Assembly (NCBI GenBank): GCA_039566865.1
Contig: CM076959.1
Location: forward strand, 2,835,501-2,899,500
From: Aurelia coerulea
Taxonomy: Eukaryota > Cnidaria > Scyphozoa > Semaeostomeae > Ulmaridae
DNA: 64,000 bases
Reading direction: 5' to 3'
The notes under the pieces are model-generated. The model searched no databases. It was not told where the DNA came from and saw only the letters and a program-made list of their open reading frames with translations. Within the stretch, counting starts at the first letter, position 1; each line of letters begins with the position of its first letter. This document shows positions 44,236-55,883 of the stretch, in pieces. Position numbers and translations under genes: made by a program.

Positions 44236-44757
44236 TTAATTGTAGTGTTCTGCGATGTGAGCAAGCATGTTGTAAAATGCCTCAGCTGTTTGTAGCCCAA
44301 AGCGTTCTCTCCAAAGGAATTCATCCAAATAGGACGGGACCATATGTAGTCTCGAACCATATACAGCTTTGATCTTCTGCTTTGCCCTGGACCAGTAAGC
44401 TTCCACTCCATTTGTATGAACCCCGGTCACAGGATCGACGAAGTTATCAGCGTGTATAACACTTTCGTGCCCATAGCCAATGTTTTGTAAGTTATTGTAC
44501 GCCCCCCAACCATCAGAGTATATCATAGTGCCGGGACGTACATATCGTTGGATAACTGGCAGTAGTGTCGGAGCATCTCGCCTGTCCACAAACTCGATCC
44601 ATCCGATCCTCCTTTGACGGTCGTACATACCAAACACCCATTGGTGCTGTTCTCTGAGATAGCCTCGGTTGTGCTTCCTTTTTATCATCTGTGATTCATC
44701 CACTTCAACTATTTCACCAATACCGCCGATAAGTTTGTCTTGCATTGGTATCCGCAT
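44236..44757 (-). CDS. Merlin/IS1595-type (ISXO2-like) DDE transposase fragment
   Basis: This 173-codon frame starts at ATG 44757 and ends at TAA 44236-44238. It is an IS1595/ISXO2-like transposase domain: VEVDESQMIKRKHNRGYL holds the first Asp, MIYSDGWGAYNNL the second, and GVHTNGVEAYWSRAKQKIKA the Glu. Merlin elements are the animal transposons with this enzyme, and they are usually about 270-300 residues with an N-terminal zinc ribbon that is not seen here. The catalytic residues are all present, so the DDE core is intact but the protein is short unless an upstream exon exists beyond 44760. It sits directly inside the left 69-bp array, reading toward the left end, as expected for a transposase of this element. 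Confidence 0.85.
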   Translation of the reverse strand: MRIPMQDKLIGGIGEIVEVDESQMIKRKHNRGYLREQHQWVFGMYDRQRRIGWIEFVDRRDAPTLLPVIQRYVRPGTMIYSDGWGAYNNLQNIGYGHESVIHADNFVDPVTGVHTNGVEAYWSRAKQKIKAVYGSRLHMVPSYLDEFLWRERFGLQTAEAFYNMLAHIAEHYN

Positions 44758-45051
44758 CAACTTTCATTTCATAATTTCACAATATCTAATTTCATAATAG
44801 ATATTTATTTTCCTACCTAATTATTGTCTTTTTATCCCATTTTCGACTTGACAACTTTGACTGCATTCATGGCAATAAAAAAATCGACTCCAACTTTGAC
44901 GACAACGGTTCATGGCAAGTGTTCATGGCCAGTTAGATTTTAAACCTTATCGTCAGGTGTAGCAATACGAAAATATAAGAAAATATTTACGAAAACCGAT
45001 ACAGAGCAGAGCATAGATGGGTATAGGAATACACTTATTTTTCCTATAAGA

Positions 45052-45429
45052 AACTGCCCATAAGAAACTCAACTCTCAGATCGCCAAAAAATTAAGAACT
45101 CCAGTACTGGGAAAATATGAGCTAAGAAACTATTTATTTTGATAAAGGAAATCCTTAACATATTTTGGTTCATTTTCACTTGTGTCCAGTATCATAGTAA
45201 CGTCTAAACATTGGAAAGGCATAAAAAGACCGTATTTTGAAATGTTCACGAGGGCACAGGTAGTGAACATGAGGATTGTCTTGGTTTTTAATGAAAGAAA
45301 CTCGTAAGAAACTCTGAGTACTCAAAATAAAAAAACTATGATAAACTTCCAGTACTGGTCAAATTCTTAGTTTCTTATACAAAAAATATGTGTACGAATG
45401 GAAATTGATCAAATTTAATACACTGCAGC
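45052..45429 (+). repeat. AAGAAACT-type interspersed element, full-length example
   Basis: The left end reads ATAAGAAACTGCCCATAAGA and the right end TTCTTAGTTTCTTATACAAA, an inverted pair with more inner AAGAAACT repeats. Internal blocks are GATCGCCAAAAAATTAAGAA, AACATTGGAAAGGC and TTCACGAGGGCACAGG. Element length is about 360 bases. Confidence 0.65.
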
Positions 45430-45751
45430 CCCGGGGGGGGGGGGTACTTGACTTTCAATTGTACGGGGGGGGGTGCACTCCAAGAAAAAAAATTTTCAAC
45501 CGGCTTTAGAAATTTTCCCTCGAAATAATAGCCGGCTTTAGAAAAAATCGGCGAAAAGCATATCCCAAAACGTAAAAATCGCCAAAAGCATACCCCTAAA
45601 CGTAAAAAATTCGTCGAAAAAACAATGAAATAACACTTTTGACAACCGGCTTTAGAAAAATTGCCCTCTTTTGATACCCGGCTTTAGAAAAAAGAGGCGA
45701 AAACGATACCCGGAAAGGAGTGCACATGGCGTCAGCAAAATATACTAAGTA
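45430..45751. mobile_element. C/G-run MITE, 322 bp, 8-bp target duplication
   Basis: ACTGCAGC stands at 45422-45429 and 45752-45759. The ends are CCCGGGGG...GGTACTT and the inverse AAGTACCCCCCCGGG. The interior repeats ACCGGCTTTAGAAA four times. No coding content. An 8-bp duplication fits hAT or P-type machinery. Confidence 0.8.
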
Positions 45752-45759
45752 CCCCCCCG

Positions 45760-47218
45760 GGACTGCAGCAAGGCCCCGCATTTAAGAAACCAAACCACTT
45801 AAAAGAAACTTTTAGGCAATTGAAGAATGCTTAGCCCCCCTAATTATAAGAAACTCATGAGGCTCCTACCCAAAATGAAGTTTTTGCATTTTGATGAACA
45901 CTGAGTCCTGGTCTGACGGTCTGGGGAGTATTCCACAGCGTGCAGGGCTCATAAGAAATTGCTACAAATACAGTATGTCTTTGATTTAACCATTTTTTTT
46001 AGGTTCCTTGTTTTTCAAATGTTAATTGATGTTCTTGAAAATCATTGACAACATACACCTATGGCTAATCTATCTCTAAATGATATTTGTCTGTTGGGAC
46101 CTATTTTTCCTAGACTTTCCAGCAAATATATTAGAAACTTAAGAAACTTTCAGCCTATAAAATGCTGTTTTTCAGGGTATCATATTCAACTATCTTTCCT
46201 AGTGGAGGATATTAAAAGAAGGCGATTTCTCTTGAGCAGGTTTTCGAAACAAAGCAAAAGGGGATAATTTGTTAAATCAGATGGTTTTTCGGTCAAATTT
46301 ATCCTTTGGAGTATGGTTAGGAGGAGGGTATAAAATATTAATTAACAATTGAAATAAGTTTAATCCTTGAAAAAATCAGTTGTGTTGCTTCTTAAGAAGT
46401 TGCAACCTTTTCAGTTTATTCACGATCATGAAATGTTGCTCTCGTTCTTATTTCAAGACAAGAAACGTTCACTTCATTTCATACCATATTTCAAATGTGT
46501 TTCGAATCTCCACGATAGCAGTTACATTTTTCAGCGATCTATTATTCCTTCAGCCGTAGGTGCTTGTCATTTTGATTGTTTGAATTTCATTTCTACATCG
46601 TGATATTAAATCATTGCGTCTATAACATGAACTGGCCAGTGACAAATTTGTCCTCCAAGTTTTTTAATTATTGAGCTGTAAACGAGTTTCCTAAAAAAAT
46701 TTTAATTTCCAAAACACATAACACGGTCAGAAGACTTGGAACAAATTTTCTAAGGACTAAACATGAATGGACAAAGAGGAAATTGCGCACGCCTGTCAAC
46801 TGGTACCCACGCGCCTGCTGACGAAGTTGGCATTTATAAAGCTTTTCTCCGTTTATGATTTCATCAGCGTTGCATCCTCATTGCATCATTCTGCTGTTGT
46901 AATTGGAAAAGAAGGTGTTTCCACTTTCGTACCATATTAGGTCTTTCAGAGGGCTTGCGAGAGCAGTAGCCACCCTCTCTGACGACATAATTCTTAACGT
47001 CATCGTCATTACAATAGCATTCCATTTTCACTGCATACTACTCCATTGAATCGAAATACCTGAATTAATTACCTCCTACAGATAGCGTTCATTCATACAG
47101 TCACATTGTCTTCTTTTATGCATCTGGTTTACATCATACGTCTCCTTATAAGTATGGTTGAAGCAGGACTCTGAATTAAAATTCAACTGATCATTCCCGA
47201 GATTAAACAGTAACAGAA
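45760..47218. other. Repeat fragments and spacer upstream of the kinase gene
   Basis: Several AAGAAACT-type fragments (45780-45860, 45950, 46130-46150) occur. The 300 bases before 47219 should hold the promoter of the kinase gene, but I see no clear TATA box or initiator. Confidence 0.4.
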
Positions 47219-49033
47219 ATGGCAGCCCTATACTCGATGGACCTTTTTGAAGAATCTGCTGAACCAGTAAAGACCGACGATGATTCTAGGGAGGAACGAA
47301 ATGTGCAAAGTACCACCAAAGATTTGGCGAACTGGTATGTATCGAATAATAGAACAATATTTAAACTGTATAAAAGAAGTTCGGATGCAAACAAGACAAG
47401 ATATTTAGCACACTGAGGCCTCTCTAACTCGTGTCCTCATCAGAGTGTGACTTGAACAATATTTAGGTATACTATTCATTGAGAAGGAACGAAGAAGAAC
47501 TACAATAGGAATCGTTAAAAAAACGACACAGTCCATGTATTTTAGAAACGTTGGTAACAATTCAATGCAATATTGTTAATGTGCCATGAAATTTTTGCTG
47601 TGATTATAATTTCCCCTGAAAATAGGGGGAGCAATCGCCCAAGGGGGAGTAAGGCGTAAGGGTGGCAGTCCCTTAAAACAAATATTGTCTGTTCCAAATT
47701 TAAAAGATAAGTGACTACATCAAATTAAACTAGTCTGCAGAAACTAATGCAGTAATAATGAAGTAATGAAGGAAGTAATGGCATATTGTCTCCATCCTTT
47801 TCAAAGAATATTTTTGTAAACTTAAACTTAACGCTTGTTCATTTCAGGTTGACAGATAAGTTCGAATTTGATGACACCAAGAAAGGGAGAATATGGAAAG
47901 AAAAGTTTGCTGTCAGTGAACTGCTATTACTGGTGAAAGGAAACTTCATTGATAGACGCATTTCAACCAAGCATCTGGGAATGGCAATGAAGCAGGCTTT
48001 TCCAGGAGTGAAACGGCAACACACTGCATCGGAGTCTTATAGCTATTACGGGTTGAAGCTTAAGGAGACAATTGCAACAGCGACAGCACACCAAGCTGCA
48101 ATCTTCTTTGAACATGTAGCATGTCAAACAGATCCTTGTCAGCAACACAATAAACCTAAGGACACTAAGTCGGTTGAATGTCAAGCTGCAGAGGTATCCG
48201 CATATAACATCCCCCAGTCTGTGTATAGCGACATACCAAAGGACAGATACATCGACAGAAAGATGCTTGTACCAATTGGAGGAGGAGAGTCATTGATGGG
48301 TGAAGGAACTTTCGCAAGAGTGTCAATGATGGTATACCGCAAGTTGCCTGTCGCTGTGAAGGAGTATAAAGAACACGCCAGCTATTCACTCAATTCATTG
48401 AGGAACCGAGCAGTGAAGGAGGCAAGGACACTCATCAACATCACTCCACATTATAGCATTCCTTTGCTGTTTGGAGTGATTTTAAATTCTAGGCCTTTTT
48501 CCCTAGTGATGCAGCTGTGCACCAGGCATGACAGCTGCATTACCATTCTGAAACTTCTGCGCAGTAACACTGAAAATGTCACTGACGGGGAAAAGTTGTC
48601 GATTATGGAAAAATTAGCTTTGGGACTTCACCACGTTCATTGCAATGGGTTCCTCCATAACGACTTGAAGACTGACAATGTCGCAATAGTGAAGTTCCAG
48701 ATTGTGGCAGATAATGGTGACCAAACGAGGGAATGGAATCCGATGATTTTGGACTTCGGCGAAGCAACAAGAGCCTCAGTTGCCATCAAACGAAAATATC
48801 AGTCCTTTCATTCTCATGTGGACCCTGACATTTTGAGCGGGCAAGAGGTTCATTCCACCAACAGTGACATATTTTCTTTGGGCGTCATTATGAAGAAGGT
48901 TGCCGAATCCATGTCCTCAGGCAGCAGGAAGGACAAACTGTTGGAAGTTTGTGAAACATGCAGAGCAAAAGACAATCGTCCGAATGCTGAAATGATAGCT
49001 GATTCTATAAAACCATCAAATAGAAAAGTATAA
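47219..49033 (+). CDS. RFX-like winged-helix domain fused to a protein kinase, two exons, intact
   Basis: Exon 1 runs from ATG 47219 to 47334 (CTG|GTATGT). Exon 2 runs from 47848, after GTTCATTTCAG, to TAA 49031-49033. The junction restores codon TGG and gives 433 residues. Residues about 36-115 read NWLTDKFEFDD, then FIDRRISTKHLGMAMKQAFP and YSYYGLKLKE, matching the end of RFX-type winged helices (KxIRxxFPxxKxRR...YYGxxLK). A linker with two Cys-Gln-x-Asp/Ala segments follows. The kinase part has the glycine loop GEGTFARV (from 190), VAVKEY with Lys210, HNDLKTDNV with Asp311 (Asn replaces the Arg of HRD) and DFGEA at 341. All catalytic residues are present, so activity is plausible. It lies inside the 10.5-kb inverted-repeat structure. 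The RFX assignment is by pattern and less certain than the kinase. Confidence 0.85.
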
Positions 49034-50659
49034 TTAATTGCAATTGTAAACTTTTAATACATTTTCATTTCTATTGTTTAGTTATCGTAGGCTAACCTAA
49101 TTATCCCGATACCTCTGCGGAGGAGAAAATTGATAGTTTGACTTTATATATTGCAGCATTTCAAAGCAACATTAACTTTACATGTCCGGCATTCAAAATA
49201 GAATCTTGATATCAAAGTGGCCCAAAATATAAGAAACTGCCTACCAGCCTTGGACCTTAGTTTCTTATAAAAAATGAGTTTATTTGTGCCCTAATACAAA
49301 CTATTTTGTGAGTTTATAAACCTGACGGTACCACATGACTGTATCACATGATTAGGTCACATGACTATAACTCTTGATGTCTAGGATTGTGTTATATTGA
49401 TGTTGATTATATTATATTGATCCTATCTTCAGAGCAATTTTCTCCTATATTTGGAAGTAGTGCGTTATTTTACCCCGAAGTTGTTTCGCTAAATCGTATT
49501 GAGAATAAGCAACAGGAAATATTGCTCATGCTACTAGTGATATTTTCGAATAAATAAACTCTTTCAGAAAACTACTACTTTTCAATCTACGTTCCCCAGG
49601 CCCGTTGGAAGAGATGTAATTTTGTTATATTATGCAATTCGAAAGGAATCTATATCCTCGTGAAATTGACGTCCTACATTCAAAATTTTCCGGAAAGACC
49701 CCTATCACCTGCGAGCCCCCTTTTTTCTTTGATCAAGCCCCCGAACTACATTTCTGCTCCCTACGCTCGCATTGAGTTCTTGCATGCCCCCCAATATACC
49801 TAGTTTAAAAAAACAGGCCTGGTTCTTGCAGTCTCTTATTTCCAAGCTAGAAATAAATCAGGATTGGACATTGCGTTGCACTTTAGTGTGAAAATCCGAC
49901 AAAAATATTCACAATTTTTATGTTCTGGAATTCATGAAATTTTCCCAGTTGTGCTCTCTTCGTAGACTCATTCCAAAAGTCTCTTGTTTTGCTCCCCTTG
50001 CAGACTTGCTGCAACAACTGGAGCGATAAGAACAAAAACAACACGCGAAAGGTAGAGGGACATATGTCATGAGTCTACGCTTTTGGTTCCAGTATTAAGC
50101 AAGGGGCCCGCATCCACTATTTGCCCCAGGGCCCGCCCTCGCTCTCGGCAGCCCTGAACAAGACAAATAAGAGAAATTAATTTGGGTGGAAGGAGATGGC
50201 TATCTGTTTTAAAGGACTTGCTTCAGCTTTTAGGAGAAAATTGGCCCTTGATGGACTTACAGTACACACAAACTTACACAATCATTAGATAAATTCGGGA
50301 TAGAAATCGCTGGGATTTAAATCTCTATGTGATGAGATTAAAGTTCGCTTGATGAGGGGGTTTTGGGGAGAGGGTACTAGAATCTGCAAACCGGTACCAA
50401 AACCCGAAACTACACGTAAAAAAATAAAAATACAATTCTCGTCAATGAACTTGGATTTATGCATTGTTTAAAGCATTCGGAAGCAGCTTTCTCAATCTCA
50501 GCCAACTACGGGGACTGTATGACTTCGAAAACATGATACCATAAAGATTGGCCAAACGTGCATCCGTGACACATCTCAAACCCGGGAAACCCCTATGATT
50601 TAAACCCAATAACATAAACCTAAGCTCTAAAATTAGCCACACCCGCAACCCGTGAAGCC
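49034..50659. other. Spacer with hAT-like remnant
   Basis: CTCTCGGCAGCCCTG ending near 50156 looks like a hAT right end (inverse CAGGGCTGCCGAGAG). A CAGGCCCGTTGGAAGAG near 49599 may be the other end, but flanking octamers do not match. The part with TATCCTCGTGAAATTGACGT is repeated in inverse near 36690. A frame at 50457-50696 is not convincing. Confidence 0.45.
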
Positions 50660-51535
50660 CCAAAGCCCCCTTCGGTAATCTGAGGGCTGCTCGCATTGTT
50701 TCAACTCGGATACATACCAGTACTACATGTAGTAAGTCCTAATGAATAGCTGTATAAACAGTAACGTTGAATTTTTAAAAATTTTTATCCTAAAGATGAA
50801 TACCTTGTTATGCGCCCAAATAGACTTCTTTGCGCCCAAATAGAAATCTTCATGCGGTTGGATAGAAGTTTGGTTAATCTGAGGGCTGCTCGCATTGTTT
50901 TTAGTTGGGATACATAACAGTAATACATGTAGGAAGTCCTAATAAATAGCTATATAAACAGTAATGTTGATTTTTTATCAATTTTTATCATTAAAACGAA
51001 TACCTTCTTTTGCGCCCACATAGACTTCTTTGCGCCTAAATAGAAATCTCCATGCGGTTGGATAGAAGTTTGGTTAATCTGAGGGCTGCTCGCATTGTTT
51101 TTAGTTTACATAACAGTAATACATGTGGGATAGCTGTATAACAGTAATACATGTAGGAAGTCCTAATAAATAGCTATATAAACAGTAATGTTGAATTTTT
51201 AACAATTTTTATCATTAAAACGAATACCTTCTTTTGCGCCCACATAGACTTCTTTGCGCCTATATAGAAATCTCCATGCGGTTGGACCGCAGTTTGGTTA
51301 ATCTGAGGGCTGCTCGCATTGTTTTTAGTTGGGATACATAACAGTAATACATGTAGGAAGTCCTAATAAATAGCTGTATAAACAGTAATGTTGATTTTTT
51401 ATCAATTTTTATCATTAAAACGAATACCTTCTTTTGCGCCCACATAGACTTCTTTGCGCCTATATAGAAATCTCCATGCGGTTGGATAGAAGTTTGGTTA
51501 ATCTGAGGGCTGCTCGCATTGTTTCAAAAGGGATA
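50660..51535. repeat. About 200-bp satellite, four and a half units
   Basis: AATCTGAGGGCTGCTCGCAT recurs near 50675, 50877, 51077, 51300 and 51499. Units also share AGGAAGTCCTAATAAATAGC and CTTCTTTGCGCC. One unit carries a small internal duplication (223 bases). Minus-strand frames in it are by-products. Confidence 0.9.
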
Positions 51536-51714
51536 CATTTACCTGACATATGCGCAAGAAGTCCAGATGAATAGTTGTGCAAACAATATCTCGTTAAAAT
51601 TGCAACCTTCTGCAATTGGATACAAATGCACTTGCCAATCATTCAATTTAAAAAAAAGACGCAAAAGCCCTTCACGTTACTGTTTCGGGATAGGCCGTAC
51701 TACACGTTATTTTT

Positions 51715-52055
51715 TTACAAGTAACTAAGAATTCAGGCCAGTACTGAAGGTTTCTTAAAATCGTCAGATTTTGAGTACCCAGAGTTCCTTACGAGTTTCT
51801 TATAGGTCCTATAACAATCTTCATATTCAATACATGTGCCCTCGTGAACATGTCCAAACAAGGTTTTTAAGCCTTTCTGATGTTTGGACGCTTCTCAAGT
51901 ACCTTACAAATAATTTGATACAGGAAACAAATGAAAGTAAAAATATGTCAAGGATTTCCTTTATCAAAGTAAATAGTTTCGTGAGTTATATTTTCCTACT
52001 ACTGGAGCTTCTTAATTGTTTAGAGGAGCTCGTTATGGACAGTTTCTCATAACAA
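51715..52055 (-). repeat. AAGAAACT-type interspersed element, reverse copy
   Basis: Reverse order of the blocks in 45052-45420: ACAAGTAACTAAGAATTCAG, GAGTACCCAGAGTTCCTTAC, TTTGATACAGGAAACAAATG and GGAGCTTCTTAATTGTTTAG. Confidence 0.6.
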
Positions 52056-52121
52056 AAATACGTGTATATGCCGTACTTTCTTGGAAAACAGAGAATGTTC
52101 AAATTCTAGTTTTACTAATGA

Positions 52122-53053
52122 AAAGGTCTATTTTTCCAAAAAGCAAAGCCTATGACCTCGAAGTTTAGGCAAAAATAAGAATTTTCAAAATCGGCCTATT
52201 TCTCCAAAAAAGCAAAGCCAACCTCACAAAGAAGAATTTTCAAAATCGGAAAAAAGCAAAGCCTATGACCTCAAAGTTTAGGCAAAAATAAGAATTTTCA
52301 AAATCGGCCTATTTCTCCAAAAAAACAAAGCCTATGACCTTAAAGTTTAGGAAAAAATAAGTTTTAAAAATCGGCCTATTTTTCCAAAAAAAAGGAAAAA
52401 AAACAGAAATAAGGATTTTTTAAATAGGATTTTTCAAAAAGGTTTACTTCTGTGAAAAAGTGAAGGTTGAGGCATTACCTTTTGGCAAGGAAAAGACTCT
52501 GATACCCCCAGCACGAAACCCTCTGGCCCTGTAGCCCTGGCGCTAAAAATAGACAAATGGAATCGAGGTTGCCTCGCTTGGATATTAGCTTGGATTTTGG
52601 CGCGAAACAGATAATTATTTGGCGGTGGCGCCGCCAGTTCGCAAGAAAGCAGGTGGAAGTGGCGCTCAAATTTTCATTTACAGCCTTGGTGGTGTAGAGA
52701 AAAGATCTGCTCATGGCGGTGAGTTTACAAAGTAGTTTCTAAAGCATTTGTTTCTTGTTGTTAATGTTGGTGAAAGGCTGCCTTGTTTAGGCCATGAATC
52801 GGTGTCTGCAGTCAACGTTTTAGGCCAAAGAAGTCGTCATTTTTCGTGTTCGTACCGACCAAGTGGTACGTTCGGTAAGCGACTTATGTTGCGAAGTTTA
52901 GGCCAGATCACTGCGATCATGTTTTGCCGATAACTTTCCTCGTAGGGGGGTTACCCCAAATATTATTGCATATTCAGACTCCTTAGAGTACAGGCTTTCA
53001 TATAGTATATACCTTATATATATAAACGATGTTCCGAATTCGTAAGTTCCGCC
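52122..53053 (-). repeat. Right arm of the 10.5-kb structure, short array plus unique part
   Basis: 52122-52390 has about three and a half worn 69-bp units. 52390-53053 is the inverse of 42550-43195. Near-identity between arms 10 kb apart points to recent formation or gene conversion. Confidence 0.85.
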
Positions 53054-53069
53054 ATATTACTTGCAAGGT

Positions 53070-53285
53070 ACTTACTGTATGTGTAATGTCTAGATATTGG
53101 ACAGGCTTCAAAAACCTTGTTTTGAAATGTTCGCAAGGTCACACAGGTAGTGAACATGTCATGAAAGTTGTTATTGAACCTCTAACAGACGCGTAAGAAA
53201 CTCTGAGTACTCAAAATCTGATAATTTTAAGAAACTTTCAGTTCAGTACTTGCCCAAATCCTTAGTTTCTTACAAAAACATGTGT
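53070..53285 (+). repeat. AAGAAACT-type interspersed element, 3' part
   Basis: It contains AATGTCTAGATATTGGACAG, GAAACTCTGAGTACTCAAAA and TCCTTAGTTTCTTACAAAAA. Its 5' part is cut off by the end of the 10.5-kb structure at 53053. Confidence 0.6.
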
Positions 53286-53575
53286 ATTGCAAGCAAATCA
53301 AAACCCATTTAGGTACGCTAAAGAGGCAGAGACAACCCTCATCATTTTTAGCAACACAATTATACAGCCCGTGTCAAAGTTATCAACAACAGATTATATC
53401 TTGGCCTGCACCAGTTTTTATCAGTATTGATTTCCTCTTGGACAACAAGTCTTTGTCAAGAGATTCGCTTCAATCCAGAGTCACAACGGATCCAGAATCC
53501 ATAATCTTTAAAAGCTTTAAAAAGACATCTGCCAGCCAAACCAGCAGCCTTTGAAACCATTACTTTGACTTAATA

Positions 53576-53964
53576 CAGTAAAAACCCGCACATAAGAACC
53601 TTCATTTATTAAGAACCTACAGCCTGAAATCATATATTTCGTACCCAATGCATAAGAACTATTTCAGCCTGATATCATAACTGGGTTCTTAAAAGAGAGT
53701 TTCATTCATTCATTGGGAAATAAATACAATCTGTTTGCCAATTGACCTCTTTCATGAACTCCAAAACATTACTTACAGAACTGTGACAGGCAGGGCCTCT
53801 ACTGGTAAACTGGGTAAGCTTGGGTCGAAATGGATAGCGATAGAGCCAAGAATGTAAATAAGTTTGGCTAAGATTTAGCTTCACATACTGGATGTGCCTC
53901 ATTGCATAAGAACCTAAACAGGCTGAGTTCAAAATCTTAGGTTCTTATGTGCGGATTTTTACTT
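53576..53964. mobile_element. Mariner-type MITE, 389 bp
   Basis: Flanked by TA (53574-53575 and 53965-53966). The ends are CAGTAAAAACCCGCACATAA and the inverse TTATGTGCGGATTTTTACTT. The interior repeats CATAAGAACC-type and AGCCTGA(A/T)ATCATA segments. No transposase. Confidence 0.8.
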
Positions 53965-53966
53965 TA

Positions 53967-54737
53967 CAACATTCTTGCACAGCACTGAAGATGGTTGACA
54001 GCTCAAATCGAATCCTGGTTGCCTGGTTGCAATGTGGTAGGGCTGGGAGGTTCATCGTCGTCTTTCGCCCTGCAGCAAAGAAGACAAAGAAATAAGAATG
54101 ACTTGCTAATATCAAAGCATAGTCAATCAAAGCATCTTCTGGAATTGTGTTTTCACTGGTTTAAAAGTGCAGAAAGAGCGATCAGCAGAAAAGCAGATTG
54201 AAACAAAAAAATTCAACAACATTACCTCAGAAAATATGGCTGTCCGCTGTAAAAATTCAATCAGTCTCCAAGCTGAATCATTGTTTAATGTCTGCCTTGC
54301 CAAGTGTGTCTATCTGTGGTCCTGGACAAGTGTTTATTTTGTTTATCTGTCTGTGTCTGAATTGAAACTTGCTCCGAAGCTGCCATCCGCCATTTTCTGC
54401 CTCAATTTGAAAGTTGCCAACCAGCTTTTGGCTTTGGCTTTTACCCCCGGTTTGCAATAAGATTTTGATTTCGAGGCATTTGATTTGAAAAGAATGCAGA
54501 ACGAGGCATTCGACTTCAATATTATTTAGTCCCTGTTTAGAATCTGATTGGAAGTGAGTCCTTATATGAGAGAAAATAAAATATCAGATTAAAAATGTTG
54601 AACGAATACAAGGAATCACGTCGTAAGTCTAGATTGAAATGCCACTCCCAAAAAGCTGCTACACTTATGACCAAAATCGTTCATGTTTTCAAGAAAATTC
54701 ACACAAATTTTGCAAAATCCTTTCATTCTTTCTTTTG
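53967..54737. other. Spacer, no firm feature
   Basis: Several frames of 60-100 codons overlap on both strands without recognisable motifs or splice structure. Confidence 0.4.
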
Positions 54738-54935
54738 TACTGTATGTTATCCAAACCCATTATGGGACTGTATGGGACGTGCTTGGCATAAGCAATACAT
54801 TGCCGGCTATTTTCCTACTGTGTCTGAAGCCACCGAGCCCTTGGCCCTGGTGACAACCCGCATGTTTGCTTTCATGTTTGACCCGCAGATTACTTGACCT
54901 GCTGGCCTGCAGAATAAAGTTGTTGCATGATTTAA
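54738..54935 (+). repeat. Interspersed repeat copy, inverse of 9345-9545
   Basis: It shares CCAAACCCATTA, GTGCTTGGCATAAGCAATAC-like, CTGGTGACAACCCGCATGTT-like and CAGATTACTTGACCTGCTGG sequence with the earlier copy in reverse. Confidence 0.6.
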
Positions 54936-55883
54936 CCCGCGATTTCTTAACTTGCATGACCTGCGTTTTACACAAGCTGGTTTTTGCATGAAAGTTATTG
55001 ACTGCTGGGGGTGGCATCTTATTACTGTTTGGTACGGGATGTCCCACAATTTATGGGTAGTTGTTCAAAACGTAACGGTATTATGGGTATCATTTTCAGA
55101 CCAATTTCGTAGAATTGTGGTATTGTTCTGGAGAAAATTTTGCAAATATTTAGTAATCACAGGAAATGTTTCATAATTTCCGGAATTATGGCCCAAATTT
55201 TCATTAGATTTGCAGAGTTGTGGCCCTAATTTGTTTAGAATTATGGGTACCAAACTGTTGGAAAAATGGTAAGTCCCAGTCAGAATAAAGGTCGAGATAC
55301 ACCCTTCCCCCCCCCTCCTGAGCGGAAAGATAGTCACTTCTGACTTAAACAATTTAAGGATTACTGCAGCCAACTATATCAACATGATATACGTAATGTT
55401 CAACAAATGGATTTCATCAATAAAGATTCCATTAACTTATTTTTCAGCGTTTACTCATTGTTTCACTGTCCGAAATGGCTTTATTTATTCCATTTACACA
55501 TTCGCCTCAGAGCTTTTCCTGATCATGGTAGCGATCAGGAAACATGGTAAAAACAGTTTCTCTAATCCATTGCATGATTGAGGCATCAAGGGCATTCTTT
55601 TTAACGCCCTTTATGCACTTTCCTCTAACATTTGAGGAAGCAAGCTCGCTTCATTCAAATAGTTTAAACGTTAGCAACTTTGCCAGATTTTTTCATGAAA
55701 CGCTGCAGGCTTTCAGCTCACGTAGTTTGTAAACATCCACATTTCTCCTGACATGATTGGGTGTCTTTGCGGTGAGAAGTTCAAGTGATGGTACCGTACT
55801 TTGGTTGTCGCAAGGATTTTCATTGGTCAAGGCATAGGGCATAGGCATAGGAGGTATGGAAGGGATGCAAATTCTGTATTTCC
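54936..55883. other. Spacer and possible remnants of the next gene
   Basis: Between 55060 and 55260 short phrases such as GAATTATGG and TTATGGGTA recur irregularly. On the minus strand between about 55450 and 55880 scattered protein-like pieces (SIMQWIRETVFTMFPDRYHD) may continue the broken gene at 55884-57669. Confidence 0.35.

Larger units (their letters stand above)
42550..53053. mobile_element. 10.5-kb inverted-repeat structure with Merlin-type transposase and kinase gene
   Basis: The outer ends are exact inverses: GGCGGAACTTACGAATTCGG from 42550 and CCGAATTCGTAAGTTCCGCC to 53053. The arms (about 650 bases of unique sequence, then a 69-bp array) are more than 98 percent alike. Between them lie a DDE transposase fragment (44236-44757, minus), an intact two-exon kinase gene (47219-49033, plus) and several smaller elements. 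I could not find a target duplication at the ends, so it may be one long-TIR element or two elements in inverse orientation around host DNA. Confidence 0.6.

Noticed and set aside
49599..50156. Complete hAT MITE
   Set aside because: The right end looks like hAT (CAGGGCTGCC inverse), but the candidate left end pairs poorly and flanking octamers do not match.
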